A stretch of DNA of 64,000 nt from Phaeodactylum tricornutum CCAP 1055/1 (GCF_000150955.2 NC_011682.1:765359-829358), one strand, 5' to 3'. Counted from the first letter of the stretch, positions 10,714 through 22,657 are shown. The notes: generated by a model from the sequence alone, not told the origin. Program-made: numbers and translations.

Positions 10714-13700
10714 ATGCTACGCGTCACTCCAATCTACGGGAGCCGCTGGAGTCCGCAAGGTCAAGCCGAAGAGCCCTCCTGTACGTTGGTGGAATACGGC
10801 GACTGTCGGGTACTCTGGAACGTGGGTTGGTGGCCTCGTCACGTACATCCGCATGCTTCCCCCAACGGCAGCAGCGGAATTCGTAGTCACAGTGATCAAT
10901 TCGCCTTTCCCACGCTGCCAGCACATGATTGTCTCGTACTCACGGACTCGACGCTACAAGCGTTGGGAGGGTTGCCCATGTACTACAGACAGATGAAAGA
11001 CACCCAACCGGATCTTCCTCTGCCTCCCATCTACGCCACATTTCCCACCGTCAAAATGGGACAAATGACCTTGTACGATCAACACGCCGCTATATCCCTC
11101 GACGGCGGGCAACCGCCCTACACGCTACGCGATCTCGACGATGTCTTCGCTTCCGTGCACGCCATCAAGTACTCTCAAGCAATGCGTGTCTACCCACGCG
11201 ACACGAACACGAAACACGCCTCTCTTTCCGTGACCGCACACCGGGCGGGACACGTGGTGGGGGGAGCCTTTTACGTTGTTCAAAGATTACGTGATGAGAC
11301 CGTTGTGGTGCTTACCACACAGTATCACGTCGCCAAAGAATTGCATCTCGACTCGAGTACCATTCTCAAACACGCCACCACGCCTGACGTTCTCGTGACG
11401 CATCCCGGGGGACCTGCTCTTCGTCTCGCTCGTTCCAACGTACAAAATACCGTGACTCCACTCGTCCCTCCACAAATGGTCACCCAAGTCGAACGCGTCC
11501 TGGTCGAAACAGTCCTCAGCGTCCTGCGTCGCGACGGCAACGTGCTTTTACCCTGCGACGTCTCGGGGCGTGTCCTGGAGGTACTACTTGCGTTACACAA
11601 TCACTGGGATCGGCACCGTCTCGCTGCGTCGTATCACTTGATTTGGTGTGGACCCATGGCACCGAACGTCCTCGACTTTGCCCGTTCCCAACTCGAATGG
11701 ATGGGGACCAAACTCGGACACGTCTTTGATGCACAAGCCGGACCGCACCCCTTGACGCTGCCGCATGTTCACGTCTGTACCAATACACGGGAATTAGAAA
11801 AATTCCTGGCCGAGAACCCCAATCCTGCCTGCGTTGTTGCCTCGGGTTTGAGTTTGGAAGGCGGGCCGGCACGGGATTTACTACTGTCTTGGGCCGACAA
11901 CGTCGACAACGCTATTCTCTTTACAGACGCCTCGCAAGCCTATTTGCGACAACACACGCACTCTAAAACGGAAATGCAAGCGAATCCTACTGCGATTGCG
12001 TCCACGCCAGACGAAGACCAAATAATGGCGGACGCAATGGTCGAGTTCCCGATCGATGCATCCAGTGTTGCCGTGTCGACGACTAAGTACGGCACCAACC
12101 AGGCAGACGTAACGGCGCTGACAGCCGTTGCTCCTCTTGCAGGATCGACTACTATTGTACCCGTGGAAGATGAAACTACCGAAGATGTTGACGCTGGTTT
12201 GGTGGGAACCGCCGTGACGGAACCCTCATCATGGACGACAGCCGGGCAACTGTTGCGGGCCTGGTTCGAAGCTAAATCACAGGGACGCGAAATGGATGAT
12301 GTCGTGCAGGTTGATGTCTGGGTCCCGCACAAGAGCGTCCTGACTGGACCAGAGCTGGCAGCCTTTTTGGCACAAGAAGAAGCATCCCGTCGCCGGCAGG
12401 CTCTGGAAGAGGAACAACAAGCCATGTTGCGGGAAGTCGAATTGGCCAAAGGTCAATTGCGGTTGGGCGAGGATGAAGCCACCAGTGGTGGCGCGGGGCT
12501 TGCAAGCAGTATCAAAGCAATGGCACCGATGCGCATGGCGGCACCACGACCTCGCAAAAAATCGAGGTTCGATTCGTCTCTCTTTCTAAAGTTTTCCAAG
12601 CCGTTACATTGTAAGTGATGTTAGAGCTTTGACTCCTAGAGACAAGGAAATTGTCATAGTTGGTTTAGTTTGCTGGATTGCCTTTTTTCCTTACCCTTCC
12701 ATTTATTCTCAGTAACGTTCGAAGTCCGTGAAGAAGCGGTGGGTATTGGACAGGTCGATTCAACCTCGAAGTATGGAATTGGAGAATCAGTAGGTCGTTC
12801 CGGAGACATTTTGGAAGACGACTACGGAATAGCCGTCATCCCAGAACGTTTCACAGATATTGTATCCGGTGTCGACCCTTCCAAGTTCGCCACCGGAAGC
12901 GGACGTATCGGGGACGAGGTGCTGAGGCGTGGTTTCGGCTATGGCGTAGATGGTCAACCAGGCGGTCAGGCCAAACGATCCAAGTTGTCGGCTTTGTCTT
13001 CCGTGGCGGCACGAGTATCGGAAGATGAGGATCAAGACGATGGCGATGATATGGACGAGCAGGCGATGGAGGCTGTCGACTTGTCTGAAGGGCACGGTAT
13101 TGTCCGGGGACGGAATGGGCGGCCACCGACCAAAATTACGACAGTGGCTCGAAAAGTGGAAGTATTGGCAGAGATCAACTACATTCCTCTGGAAGGACGA
13201 GTTGAAGCACGTGCGGCGCGACAGTCCGTGCGAGCCTTGCAGCCGAGGGAAGTCATTGTACTAGGCGGGGCTTCACAAGGAAGCGGCGACAATCCGGAAA
13301 ATTTGACTGACGAAGTAACAGTCTTGGCCAAAGCAACCAAAGCTTTTACGCAAGGTATGCATGACGTGCGGATGCCATCAGATGGAGAGGTGATAGAACT
13401 TAAGGTGGGACACGCTGCCTATGCCGTACGACTCATCGACACACCATACCATCCATTAAAGGAGCGTGAGGCGGCAGATTTATCGCATGAACCAATCGAA
13501 TCCTTTGAGGCCAAAGTTGGTATGTGTACTGTGAGTGTGTTGAATACAGTAGCAACAGGTCAAAAGGTTGCAGCCGATGGAAGTATCGTTCTAGCACCAA
13601 AAGACTCTGGTGCCAACGATGATCCATCTATTTACTTAAGTGACGGAGACGTTTTGTTGACGGATCTTCGAGCTGAGTTGATCGCTAAGGGCATGAAAGC

Positions 13701-13860
13701 GGAATACAGCACGAAAGCTGGGGTTGCTCAATTAGTAGTAAACGGAAAGGTTCTTGTCCAGAAAGCGCAAGACTCGGGGCAACTGGAAGTAGAAGGACCT
13801 CTCTGCGAAGACTTTTATTTGGTGCGGGGTGTTGTCTGTGGTCAGTTCACGGTTGTATAG
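10714..13860 (+). CDS. CPSF2: Cleavage and polyadenylation specificity factor subunit 2 (CPSF100)
   Basis: Subunit of the nuclear pre-mRNA 3'-end processing complex, the catalytically inactive partner of the CPSF73 endonuclease. Two exons, 10714-12610 and 12713-13860 (102-bp GT-AG intron, phase 1), give 1014 residues; the animal protein is near 780. The N-terminus fits the family start: MLRVTPIYGSRW, then a strand ending in LWNVGWW where active homologues have LDCG. Matches to the metallo-beta-lactamase/beta-CASP fold include KMGQMTLYDQHAA, DDVFASVHAIKYSQ, HRAGHVVGGAFYV, and later LLPCDVSGRVLEVLLAL and VVASGLSLEGGPARDLL. The canonical zinc-ligand motif HxHxDH is not present, as expected for this subunit. 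The C-terminal domain contains ITTVARKVEVLAEINYIPLE and GRVEARAARQSVRALQPRE and ends GVVCGQFTVV. The extra length lies in Ala/Glu-rich inserts near residues 420-520. Confidence 0.93.
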
Positions 13861-14160
13861 GGACGGATTCCCTTCGGCGAATTCGCTTTGTGCCACGACT
13901 CCGACTTTTACAGGCGCTCACCACACTTTGGCCTTAACTAATAGCTTCTATCAAGCTTCGCTACTCAACAATTGGATTCAGCCGTACTTACATTCATGAG
14001 AAGGTGCACTCACTCCCTTCTGAGATACTTTAGGACCTAAAAGAACCATCAAAAACACACTTACATGTTAATAAGAAAATAAGTTTAGTACTCAAGAAAA
14101 GAGCACGATTTTATTGCCAAATCTGGATAAACATGAAACATAAAAGAGGCTGCCAAAGGT
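13861..14160. other. Convergent intergenic region
   Basis: About 300 bases between convergent gene ends; A/T-rich towards 14100, with no gene or repeat seen. Confidence 0.4.
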
Positions 14161-15560
14161 CTACAACTGAAGACGATTGGCGACAAAGTCAGCATCCTTA
14201 TCACCTCGTCCCGACAAATTGACCAAGATAGTTTTTCCCGGTCCTATTTCCACGGCCAACTTCGTCGCGTACGCCACAGCGTGCGCGCTTTCCAAAGCAG
14301 GAATGATGCCTTCGACACGAGATAGCTGCATAAATGCATCTAAGCATTCCTGATCTGTAACAGCCACATACTTCGTTCGGCCAATGTCTTTCAGGAGACA
14401 GTGCTGGGGACCAACTCCAGGGTAATCCAGCCCGGATGCGATACTGTATACTGGTAGCGGCTCGCCGGTCTCATCTTGCAAGTTGTAGCAATTCATTCCG
14501 TGGATGGATCCTTTGACGCCGAGAGTCATGGTCGCGGCGTGATCGGAGGTCTCCAAACCTCTGCCCGCAGGTTCAACCCCAATGAGTTGGACTTCGGGGT
14601 CTTCTAAAAAGGCCGTAAAAATCCCGCGCGCGTTACAACCTCCGCCGCCGCAGGCAACAATAGCGTCAGGCAATGCGCCCCCCTCCAGATCTAAAAATTG
14701 ATCGCGCGCTTCTCACCCCACGATGCTTTGAAAATCTCGTACCATTTTGGGAAAAGGATGCGGTCCAACGACGGATCCTATGGCGTAAAAGTAATTGACC
14801 GGATCTTTGAGGTACTCCTCAAAGACACTGTCGACGGCGTCCTTGAGAGTGCGGGTGCCTCGAGTGACGGTGATGAGCTTGCAACCCAAAATTCTCATTT
14901 TGGTCACGTTGGGGGCTTCTCTGAAGAAAGCAAACACAAAGCCAAATTTTGTTAGGAATTGAAAAAAAGCCAAATCAGTTTAAATTTTTTTGATAAACGA
15001 AACTAAAAATGTGAATTGCAATGGACTCACTTTTCTACGTCAACCTGCCCCATGTGAATTTCGCATTCAATTCCGATCAAGGCGCAGGCCGTGGCGAGGG
15101 CCACACCGTGTTGTCCTGCACCGGTTTCAGCCAATACCTTGGTTTTGCCCATGTGCTTAGCCAGGAGCGCTTCCCCGAGACAGTGATTGATTTTGTGAGC
15201 TCCTGTATGGTTCAGGTCTTCACGTTTCAAAAAAATGCGGGCACCACCAATTTTTTCCGTCAAACGGCGTGCGTAGAATATGGGACTTGGTCGACCGATG
15301 AAGTCCTTGTTGAGGGAGTCCAATTCAATTTGGAAGGCGTCGGTTCGTATGAGTTTCTCGTACGATTCGGATATCTCGTTCATAATTTCTACGAGTTGCG
15401 GAGGCAATTGCTGTCCCCCGTACTCGCCAAAGTAACCGTCCTTGCTCGGCAGCTCGTGCGTTTGACCCTCAATCGTAGCAAGCCCCATTTTTTGACTGAG
15501 TTGACCGCCTACTGTCTCAATGGGGCTAAAACCGTTGGGAGCCGTGTCCGTGCATGGCAT
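14161..15560 (-). CDS. trpB: Tryptophan synthase beta chain, interrupted by one in-frame TGA
   Basis: PLP enzyme that joins indole and serine to make tryptophan; plastid location is usual in algae. Exons are 15031-15560 and 14161-14920, with a 110-bp GT-AG intron in phase 2. Signatures present: [14 protein letters not shown], the PLP-lysine motif [70 protein letters not shown] and [12 protein letters not shown] at 14715-14713 follows DFQSIVG. Reading continues directly as [16 protein letters not shown], which aligns without a gap to the family (E. coli has IGEETKAQILEREG here). The stop therefore replaces a usually Glu, Lys, Arg or Gln residue. CGA to TGA is the simplest origin. The phosphate loop also reads GGGGCNARG instead of the usual VGGGSNAxG. 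No signal peptide precedes the chosen start, so an upstream exon may be missed. It is either a pseudogene, a sequencing error or a special decoding event. Confidence 0.88.
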
Positions 15561-16008
15561 GTTTCTGGAAAAGATCTGGTCTCGAACGCAGTCGGATAAT
15601 ATTGCAAAGCTATGGCTGCCGATGAATGTGGAAGGTCTATTTTACTGATAATTGTAATTTTTTGGCAGAGACTGGAAATTGGGAGTAGAGGAACACAAGT
15701 GTTGACAGAGAGTATCTTTTGAGATCCAAAAGATACTTCATCAACATCTGCCTCAAAATCAATCTTCGACAGAAGGAAGGTGTCCAAGCGAGAACCTGAC
15801 ACGTCATCTTAAGGAAATCCAACGGGTCCTGCTAAAGGTGTTTACAGTTACAATGAATCGGCATGTAGACATCAAGCATGATGACGAAAACGATGCCTAA
15901 TTTTTTCACATCCGACAAGTGCAAAGTGATTGGGGTAACTTCATGCATTTACTATTAACAACATTTGTTGACGGTTTATGCCGAATTATTTGATTCCCTG
16001 ACGTTTGT
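15561..16008. other. Intergenic region upstream of trpB
   Basis: About 450 bases between two minus-strand genes. The trpB frame stays open about 70 bases upstream of its first ATG before a stop, so a targeting exon could lie here, but I could not identify one. No repeat is seen. Confidence 0.4.
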
Positions 16009-17896
16009 TTACAAAAGCTGGTCTTTCTCGCTGTGCAGATTAGCATTGGCTTCAGAGAAAGGTCGATGTGCCAACGACGACGGGGGCAAAGTGTGCTGTA
16101 ATGATGACGAGGCCAATTCAAGCTCATCTCCGTCATCCTTGTATAGCGCTGCCTCGGCTTCTAAAATGAAACCGTCTTTGGTGATCTCAGCAAAGTATAC
16201 CGACATGTCTTCCAGAGACCTGCCTTTGGTTTCCGGTAGGTATGTGTACAAAAAAAACAGGACTAGCAAAGACGCACCACTCAGCAATAGAAAGAAACCT
16301 GCCCAGCCTACTCCGTTGGCTATCGACAGGAAAGTACTGGCCATGATCGTGGCACCGAGACGATTCCAAAAAGCAGCGACACTCATAGCTTTCCCCCGAA
16401 TACAGTTAGCGAACACTTCGGACGGGATTAGCCATGCACCGGGGCCTACACCCACACTGAAAAAGGCCAAATACAGACCGAGACCACAAATGATGACCCC
16501 TTGACTCCATGCAGTGTCAATCCAGAAGGCGAGACTTACTAGAGCCAAAGAAACAGCCATACCGATCAATGAAATAAACAAGAGTGGCCGTCGTCCCTTG
16601 GTGTCAAAAAGCTTCCCGCCGAGAATGACAAATGATAATTTGACTATTCCGAGAATAACCAGTACTGCACTTTGCGCTTGTCGCGATTCGATGCCGGACT
16701 CATCGATAACATCCAACAAGTAGTACTGAATTGCGTCGATGCCAACTATTTGTTGAGATACAGCAGTGCCGATTCCAACCAAAAGCATACGTTGAATAGC
16801 GGGTGTCGGGTGTAGCAACACCATCCAACCCACGGAATTCTCGGCGACTCGTTCCCGAATAATAGCCTGTTTGATCTCTTCCACGACCAAGTCCACATCG
16901 GAGCCCGGAGGATACGTTTGTAGCAAAATTTCCGTGGCTTCATCTACACGATTCCGAGAGATCAACCAACGCGGCGACTCCGGAATGACGAAAATGACTA
17001 ATGCGATCATGACAGTTGGCAAAATAGCACCAAGCAAAATCATAAGACGCCATTCCTGACCATCCGGTAACCATGCTAGAAAAAAACCAGTTGAAAACCC
17101 CAACACCAGCCCCACATTGTTGGCGATTTCGGACCATGTCACAAGTTCCCCGCGGTGGTGTGGCGGGGTGACTTCGGCAATATAGAGAGGATCTGTTGGG
17201 AAATCCGTAAGCTGGTTTGAGCTGTTTACGTTTGGCAAGACGATGAGTGATAAGCTCGGTACTTACCAACCGCGAGGCCTGTTCCTACCCCAAGACCGAC
17301 AAACGATCGACCCAGCATCAAGAGGTCGAAAGTGCTTGAAAACGACTGCAGGAGTACGCCTACGATGAAGCCAACAGCTGCCAGAATGAACGTTGACCTT
17401 CGGCCGTATGTATCAGTAAAATGATGAGCAAAAAATGCACCAAACACTTAAAAAGAGCAGGTTAGTTGTATTGATCGATTGGACAAGCTTTTGTGACAAT
17501 ACGAGGCCGCATAAACGGCAAACAGATAACCGCTGTCTCTGCCCTCAACTCAAAGCCGGATCATGTATCTTTCTACTCACTTGCCCAAAAGTTGATGCTT
17601 CCCGTAAACATTTCACGTTCAAATCTGGAGAGTTGTAAATCATCTTGGATCAGGCGTCCAGCCTCTGTGCTCACGCCAATATCGTATCCCAAGTTGGCGG
17701 AGTTCAGCGACGCGCAAAGGGCGAACACAATCGTTGCCCGCGTAAGTATCGTTTCGTTACGTGGGAAGTTTTCACTAGATTCCATCTTGTCTGAGTAACG
17801 CTGCCAACAGGTTTTTCCTTTGGTTCGGCAAGCTCTTTTCGTCGTGTTTTCGAAACATGCGGAAGGGGTAACTATTCTCTGAAAACTCGGCTTCAC
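16009..17896 (-). CDS. Major facilitator superfamily sugar/polyol transporter
   Basis: Twelve-helix membrane transporter of the sugar porter family, probably moving a hexose or polyol with protons. Three exons, 17581-17896, 17267-17446 and 16009-17192 (introns of 134 and 74 bp, phases 1 and 1), give 559 residues. Family signatures are all visible: DTYGRRS after helix 2, GRSFVGLGVGTGLAV, PLYIAEVTPPHHRGEL, PESPRWLISRNR before the central loop, SQQIVGIDAIQYYL in helix 7, DTKGRRPLL after helix 8, and PETKGRSLEDM after helix 12. The N-terminus before the first helix is about 55 residues long and Lys/Thr-rich. A Met at about residue 38 (MESSENFPRN) could be the real start. Substrate specificity and membrane (plasma or plastid) cannot be read from the sequence. 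Confidence 0.93.
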
Positions 17897-19405
17897 GGAG
17901 AACGCGTGAGTGACTTTCGTATTCCCTACACTTTTCTGTTATTGGCCCAAAAATGCGGAACGGTATTCGTAGTTAGCATAGGTAATTTTGGAAATTAAGT
18001 GTGACATGTCCAGCAGAAAGTGACATTTTCGCATGAGGAAAATAAGCGAACTTTCATCTCTAGTCTCTATTCTACCGGCCCTTGTCCTCAGCTAAGGCAG
18101 GCCCTCGTCCTCAGCTGAGGACGCAAAAATAAAGAAACAAATGGGCCAAATCATGTAGACGCGGTACAAAACTATACAGGTAAACGGGATTTAGCTATGA
18201 TGATTTAGAAGCACATTTTTACCATAAAGACTAGGAGTTACTTGCATCAAATTAGTACTACAAAGTCTTTAACTACCATGCAAGGTAGTCAGGTGTTGGG
18301 CAAAGCCACATCTCCGAGCGCACTCGGTCTGATTTTCATCAAATTCCCTCGAATTCTAAGTATAGGATCCCTCCCCAGCATTTCTGACAATGCGACAAGC
18401 CTGATTTACTTATCACAATCAAGTATTTGGGATGGAATGGCCATTTAATTGACATCTGAACAAGCTATTTGGGTTCCTAAACATATTTGAAAAAAAAAAT
18501 CGATAATTTTTGTGTTGACCGTCATTTCTCTTTCACTATTTGGTATTAAAGCTTGCTTGCTACTTTACCGCAAGACGTTTCAGAGCATGCTGAAGACGAT
18601 GGTATCATTACTTTAATCAGATATGTTTAGGTTTGAAAACTGACCTCAGCTGAGGACAGAAGTAGAATAGACACTAGCTAACTGTAAATTGTATGTTGGG
18701 ACTTTAGGATATGATCATACTTTTGCTGTGGTACGCAATCCATTCACAAGGGCTGTAAGCACATATGTTCCCAGAAGGCCATTGGGACAGCTCTTTAATT
18801 AATGATGAGTGAATACCTGGTGAACTTTACGTTATAGATTGAACATTCGAGCTCAGGAACTACCAAAATGTTCACGCCGTCACACGACTTCTTTGCAAAA
18901 CACGGTCAACTCACCCTTAACTGTGATAAATTTTGAAAGCAACATTGAGAAGAACAGGCGACCAATTCCTGAAGCTGTACACATACTTCGACAAGAGACT
19001 TTGGCGCAAGATTTTGATTACCGTTTAGAACGCTTCGGACTCATCTGGACACTGTCGACCGAAAGAGAAATTACGCAAAGTGGTGAAGTTGACGAGGGAA
19101 ACCATAGAAATAATTTCGCGTGTATACTCTGAAGACTTCGGAATATATGGCTACCGGATAACTTTACGGGTATAGTATTGTCTAACTCATGATGATTCCG
19201 GTGCTGCTAATGTAAGGTGCCACTTGATGTTGGTTTTCCCGAGTTTTGTGATGTGTTGGATCGATATTCGCGATTAGTTCTGGATTTGTCATATCCCGCC
19301 AACCATGATCGCAATAACGAGCTCATGACCATAGTTTTGCCATTTCTGTTTTGTAGTGGTTTTCAATTGGCAATTACAATGATCGTTATATGCATATTCT
19401 CGACA
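17897..19405. other. Intergenic region with a MITE-like element
   Basis: About 1.5 kb, A/T-rich, with no convincing gene. It contains the inverted-repeat-bounded element at 18061-18676. Short ORFs between 18839 and 19405 lack start context and domains; one overlaps the 3' part of the Gbeta gene antisense. Confidence 0.5.
18061..18676. mobile_element. MITE-like element with imperfect terminal inverted repeats
   Basis: The left end (18063 on, GTCTCTATTCTAC, then GTCCTCAGCT) is matched by the inverted right end (ending 18674, reverse complement GTGTCTATTCTAC, then GTCCTCAGCT). Twelve of the first 13 bases agree and both are flanked by TA, which would fit a Tc1/mariner-type TA target duplication. 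A perfect 16-bp palindrome lies at 18107-18122 (GTCCTCAGCTGAGGAC), and its 12-bp core recurs at 18644-18655. The 616-bp interior has no ORF, as expected of a non-autonomous element. Copy number elsewhere is unknown. Confidence 0.5.
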
Positions 19406-20768
19406 CTAAGCCCAGACTTTGGCTTGAGTGTCCCAACTTCCGGTGCAAATCGCGTCCTCGTGGGGACTGATGCCGATGCACGAGATGTATCGATCGTGCG
19501 CACCTGTATTCGTGTAAGCTGGTCCAGATCGTTCCGACAAAATGTCAAAGCACGAGAAGTTGCCCTCCGAGTCACCGCAGAAAACCAGTCGGCCCGATTT
19601 GCTCACGGCCAAAGATGTCAATCCATCCGATGGAGACTCACTGAAACCTCCACTGCCGTTAACCGCCGAGGACCCCAAGCTCGCTGGCCCTTGGAATTTT
19701 GCGAGTTCATCGCTGGCCCTAATATCAAAGATACGGACGGTGTTATCTTCACTACAAGAGGCGAAACAATTGTTGTCCGATGGTAGGAATTCTACTCCAT
19801 TGACGTCACCTGTGTGTCCAGTGAACGTCAAAGTCGAACTGGTAGGGGCTCGAGTGTCCCACACCTTGCAAGTTTGATCCACTGAACAGGAGACAAAGAC
19901 ATTGCGATCGCTTGGTCGGAGCGACAAGAACATGGCATCTGCCGTGTGCTCCTCGAAGCGTGAAACGGGTTTGTGCGTGTTGATATCCCACAAAATACAA
20001 GTCGAGTCACCCGACGACGTGATGATTTCTTGCTCACTCAAGAAACGGCAGCAGGAAAGAAAACCGTCATGCGAGGCCATTTCGGCAGCCTTACCGACAT
20101 TATTGCGGGGGAAAATCGTACAAAGATTATCGAGTCCTCCGCAGGCTACCAAATTGCCTCTAGTTTGCTCGATACCAACCGCCATGACGTAGGAAGACTT
20201 GAGACCAATTGACTGCAACTTGTTGCTGGTAATCGCGTTCCAAAGAATCAAATTTCCGTCTTGTCCCGCCGTAACGACCGTTTTGGAATCGCCGCCCCAG
20301 TGCAATGCAGCAATTCTACCGAAATGTCCCTTGAGCGTTCGACGCAGTTTGGCGGCAGAGGGAGCACGAACCGGCGACCCCTGCGCCGCCGAGCCGGAAT
20401 GTTCCCGTTTGGACTTTTGTACCTTTTCAATCTGTTGCGTCAGAGAAGGTACCTATTTGTTGCGCGTGTCGGGTAAATCGAAAAGGACAAAAGCCGAGTG
20501 AGAGACCGAGGCGGGTTTGGAATGACACCGTTTCCGTTTTGAAGCAAAAGAGACGTTGAATGGCCTCTTGTTTTCCCAGCATGAAAAGATCAGGGGCGGA
20601 TGCCAAAAAACAAGTATGCTAGTGTTGGAAAGTGTATCTTCCAGGTAGGGAATCTTTCCCAACACATTTCCGGATATCGTGAACGGTCAGCAACAGAATG
20701 AAAGGAATCGAAGATGAGCAACGTACCTCCTCTCTAGCAGTATCCTGTTGAATTTCGGAAGTAGACAT
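19406..20768 (-). CDS. GNB: Heterotrimeric G-protein beta subunit (WD40)
   Basis: Seven-bladed WD40 Gbeta, partner of Galpha and Ggamma in receptor signalling at the plasma membrane. Two exons, 20727-20768 (14 codons) and 19406-20452 with a 274-bp GT-AG intron in phase 0, give 362 residues. The first exon is recovered because its end (DTAREE) splices into VPSLTQQIEKVQKSKRE, giving the N-terminal helix typical of Gbeta. Seven repeats follow, starting LRRTLKGHFGRIAALHWGGD. Gbeta-specific signatures are strong: NLVACGGLDNLCTIF, DGFLSCCRFLSEQEIITSSG, DSTCILWDI, DNTVRIFDIRASDELAKF, SKSGRLVFCGDSEGNFSCFD, and the C-terminal end GSWDTQAKVWA, matching the canonical GSWDSFLKIWN terminus. Blade 4 is less conserved. 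Identity as Gbeta, not RACK1, is supported by length and these motifs. Confidence 0.93.
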
Positions 20769-21592
20769 GACTTTACTTCTTTATGGTGGTTCGTACTAGC
20801 ACGAAAGTAAGCGAGCTTGCAGGAGGCGGACAGGCAGATATTGGGATCTCAATTTTCCGCTCTCGACCAAATGTAGACAAAAATTAGAGCTTGGGGTAAG
20901 CCGAGACACACAGATTGGAACTAAGAACGCGTGGTATTGATGACTGGTGAGTTGCAAGAGTAGATCGCTCTCCCTTTTTTACAGTTAGTCAGGAGACTCT
21001 GTGATGCCTACGGTCTGGTCTGACTTGAAGATTTCTTCGCGATCGTCTCCGACGGGTTGGTCTTTCTCTTCTACGCCATCAGACGGCAAGGTACGCGTTT
21101 TACATAAACGCACTTTCCGAATCTACAGTGGCGCCACCTGACTGAATACCCGGAGACCTTCCTTGTGTCGATCTCGCAACCACAACAAACTCCGAAGTAA
21201 CCGTAAACTCCCCCCCAACCGGTCGACGGTCTGTGCGAAATCTGGTCTGGCAATTTCAAAACTGACGTCCGCGTTCTGTGCGATCACCGCGTTACCCCGC
21301 GTAAAGGTCACATGAAGAGTAGGTAATCCTTTTTAAGCTACAGGTAGATAGCTAGAGCTACCTTCCGCTAGTTTGGCAATGAGGCCATCTATCTTGTCAA
21401 ACAAGCCATCCAACTCTTACGCAACAACTCGGCCCGGTACTAAGCGGGCAATGCCCTTTAAAAATCTAGTTTTGTGGTAGACCATCAATTTTTCAGAAAC
21501 TAGAATCTGACCAAAAGGGCAACTTTGGAAGGGATCGACCTACCGTTGCAACTTGGTGATTGATGGCTTCCGACCCGTACGGGTGAATACCA
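20769..21592. other. Divergent intergenic region
   Basis: About 820 bases between the Gbeta start and the membrane-protein start. I see no supported ORF, RNA gene or repeat beyond scattered CTAG words. Confidence 0.4.
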
Positions 21593-22657
21593 ATGAAAGG
21601 TTCCATTCCATCGTGGTGGCGGGCCTTGGTGCTCGCGACTACCTTGGCCTATGCTGCTCCAGTAGGTCATAGTCCGCAACGTGTAATCTTTACCAAACAT
21701 GCGTCGCGATCGCCCATTGCCTGGAGTTGTTCTTTCCCCCGCGGAGGTTCCGTTTCATCGGTATCTTCTAGATCTTCCGGGGCCCTCAACGTTGTATTAC
21801 TGCAGGATCTCGGGCGAAGCTTGTGGGCACGTGCTCGCACCCTTTGGAACGAAGGATTCCCTGCTCTGCCCGAAGCAGATTCTGCCGTTGCGACTCGGGC
21901 GCCGAAGGCTCGGTTCGACCAGTCCGGGCCACCGTCTACCCGACAGAACTGGCACCAAGAAAAATACAGTTTGCAAACCTCCGCTGCGTTCTTTTTTTCT
22001 CCGACGCTGCGGGTCGTCAAGCTTGCAGTCGTTGCCTTTGCTTTGTCAGAATTCCTGGTTGCCCTGAATTTACTCGAAACTCGGCTCGCTTTCCCCCCGT
22101 TCCGGTCAGTTAGGTTCCGGGCGCCTCCCAGTTTAGCACAGTATCGTGTACGGATAAAATACCGTTGGAATCAGTGGCGATGGGATGGCGGTTTGCTGCG
22201 GCTCGAAACCTGGAAAACGCCGTCTCGCTTGTCGAAAGCCTTTCGGACGCAAGTCTCGCCTCAGCACCAATGGGCCGTAGGGACCACGTTGGGGCTGGTT
22301 TTCTCTCCCACCATGCTGTACATAGGTGCTTTTGCATTGAAATTGTCGGTCGCCACCTACGTGTGCTCCGAGATCTATCACGTTTGGAAAACAAACACGT
22401 GGGCAGCTGACCAAGATCGTCATAATGTTTCGCCTTGGCGTAGCAAGGAAGAAATTACCAACAGTAACAGGAACTCCGACGTCCAAGCTTGGTTGGATTT
22501 TGCGGGCGCCTACCTGGAGTACTATAGGGACTGGATACACTATGTGGTGCAAAATCCCAGACACCTGCGAACGGTCGTTCCGTTAAGAGATATGCCGCGC
22601 GAAATGCAGCAAGGGTTCTTGGTGGGATTTGCGCTGGGCGTCGTCTTTGGAGCCTGA
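21593..22657 (+). CDS. Hypothetical membrane protein with signal peptide
   Basis: A 354-residue single-exon ORF not recognised as any family. The N-terminus (WWRALVLATTLAYAAPVG) is a probable signal peptide, without the Phe at +1 typical of diatom plastid import. Hydrophobic segments lie at about 125-170 (LRVVKLAVVAFALSEFLVAL), 225-260 (TLGLVFSPTMLYIGAFALKL) and the extreme C-terminus (QQGFLVGFALGVVFGA). Arg- and Trp-rich stretches lie between them (YRVRIKYRWNQWRWDGGLLR). The C-terminal Gly-rich helix might insert in a membrane. Codon use and GC resemble the neighbouring genes, so it is likely real. A diatom-restricted protein is my best guess. Confidence 0.7.
   Translation: MKGSIPSWWRALVLATTLAYAAPVGHSPQRVIFTKHASRSPIAWSCSFPRGGSVSSVSSRSSGALNVVLLQDLGRSLWARARTLWNEGFPALPEADSAVATRAPKARFDQSGPPSTRQNWHQEKYSLQTSAAFFFSPTLRVVKLAVVAFALSEFLVALNLLETRLAFPPFRSVRFRAPPSLAQYRVRIKYRWNQWRWDGGLLRLETWKTPSRLSKAFRTQVSPQHQWAVGTTLGLVFSPTMLYIGAFALKLSVATYVCSEIYHVWKTNTWAADQDRHNVSPWRSKEEITNSNRNSDVQAWLDFAGAYLEYYRDWIHYVVQNPRHLRTVVPLRDMPREMQQGFLVGFALGVVFGA

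Noticed and set aside
14690-14715. 26-nt intron in trpB removing the TGA
   Set aside because: Not a multiple of three, far below normal intron length, and it would delete residues that align to the family.
14713-14715. TGA as selenocysteine in trpB
   Set aside because: The position is a variable polar residue, not catalytic, and no other feature points to a selenoprotein.
19217-19786. Plus-strand gene of 189 codons
   Set aside because: Antisense to the secure Gbeta gene over most of its length.
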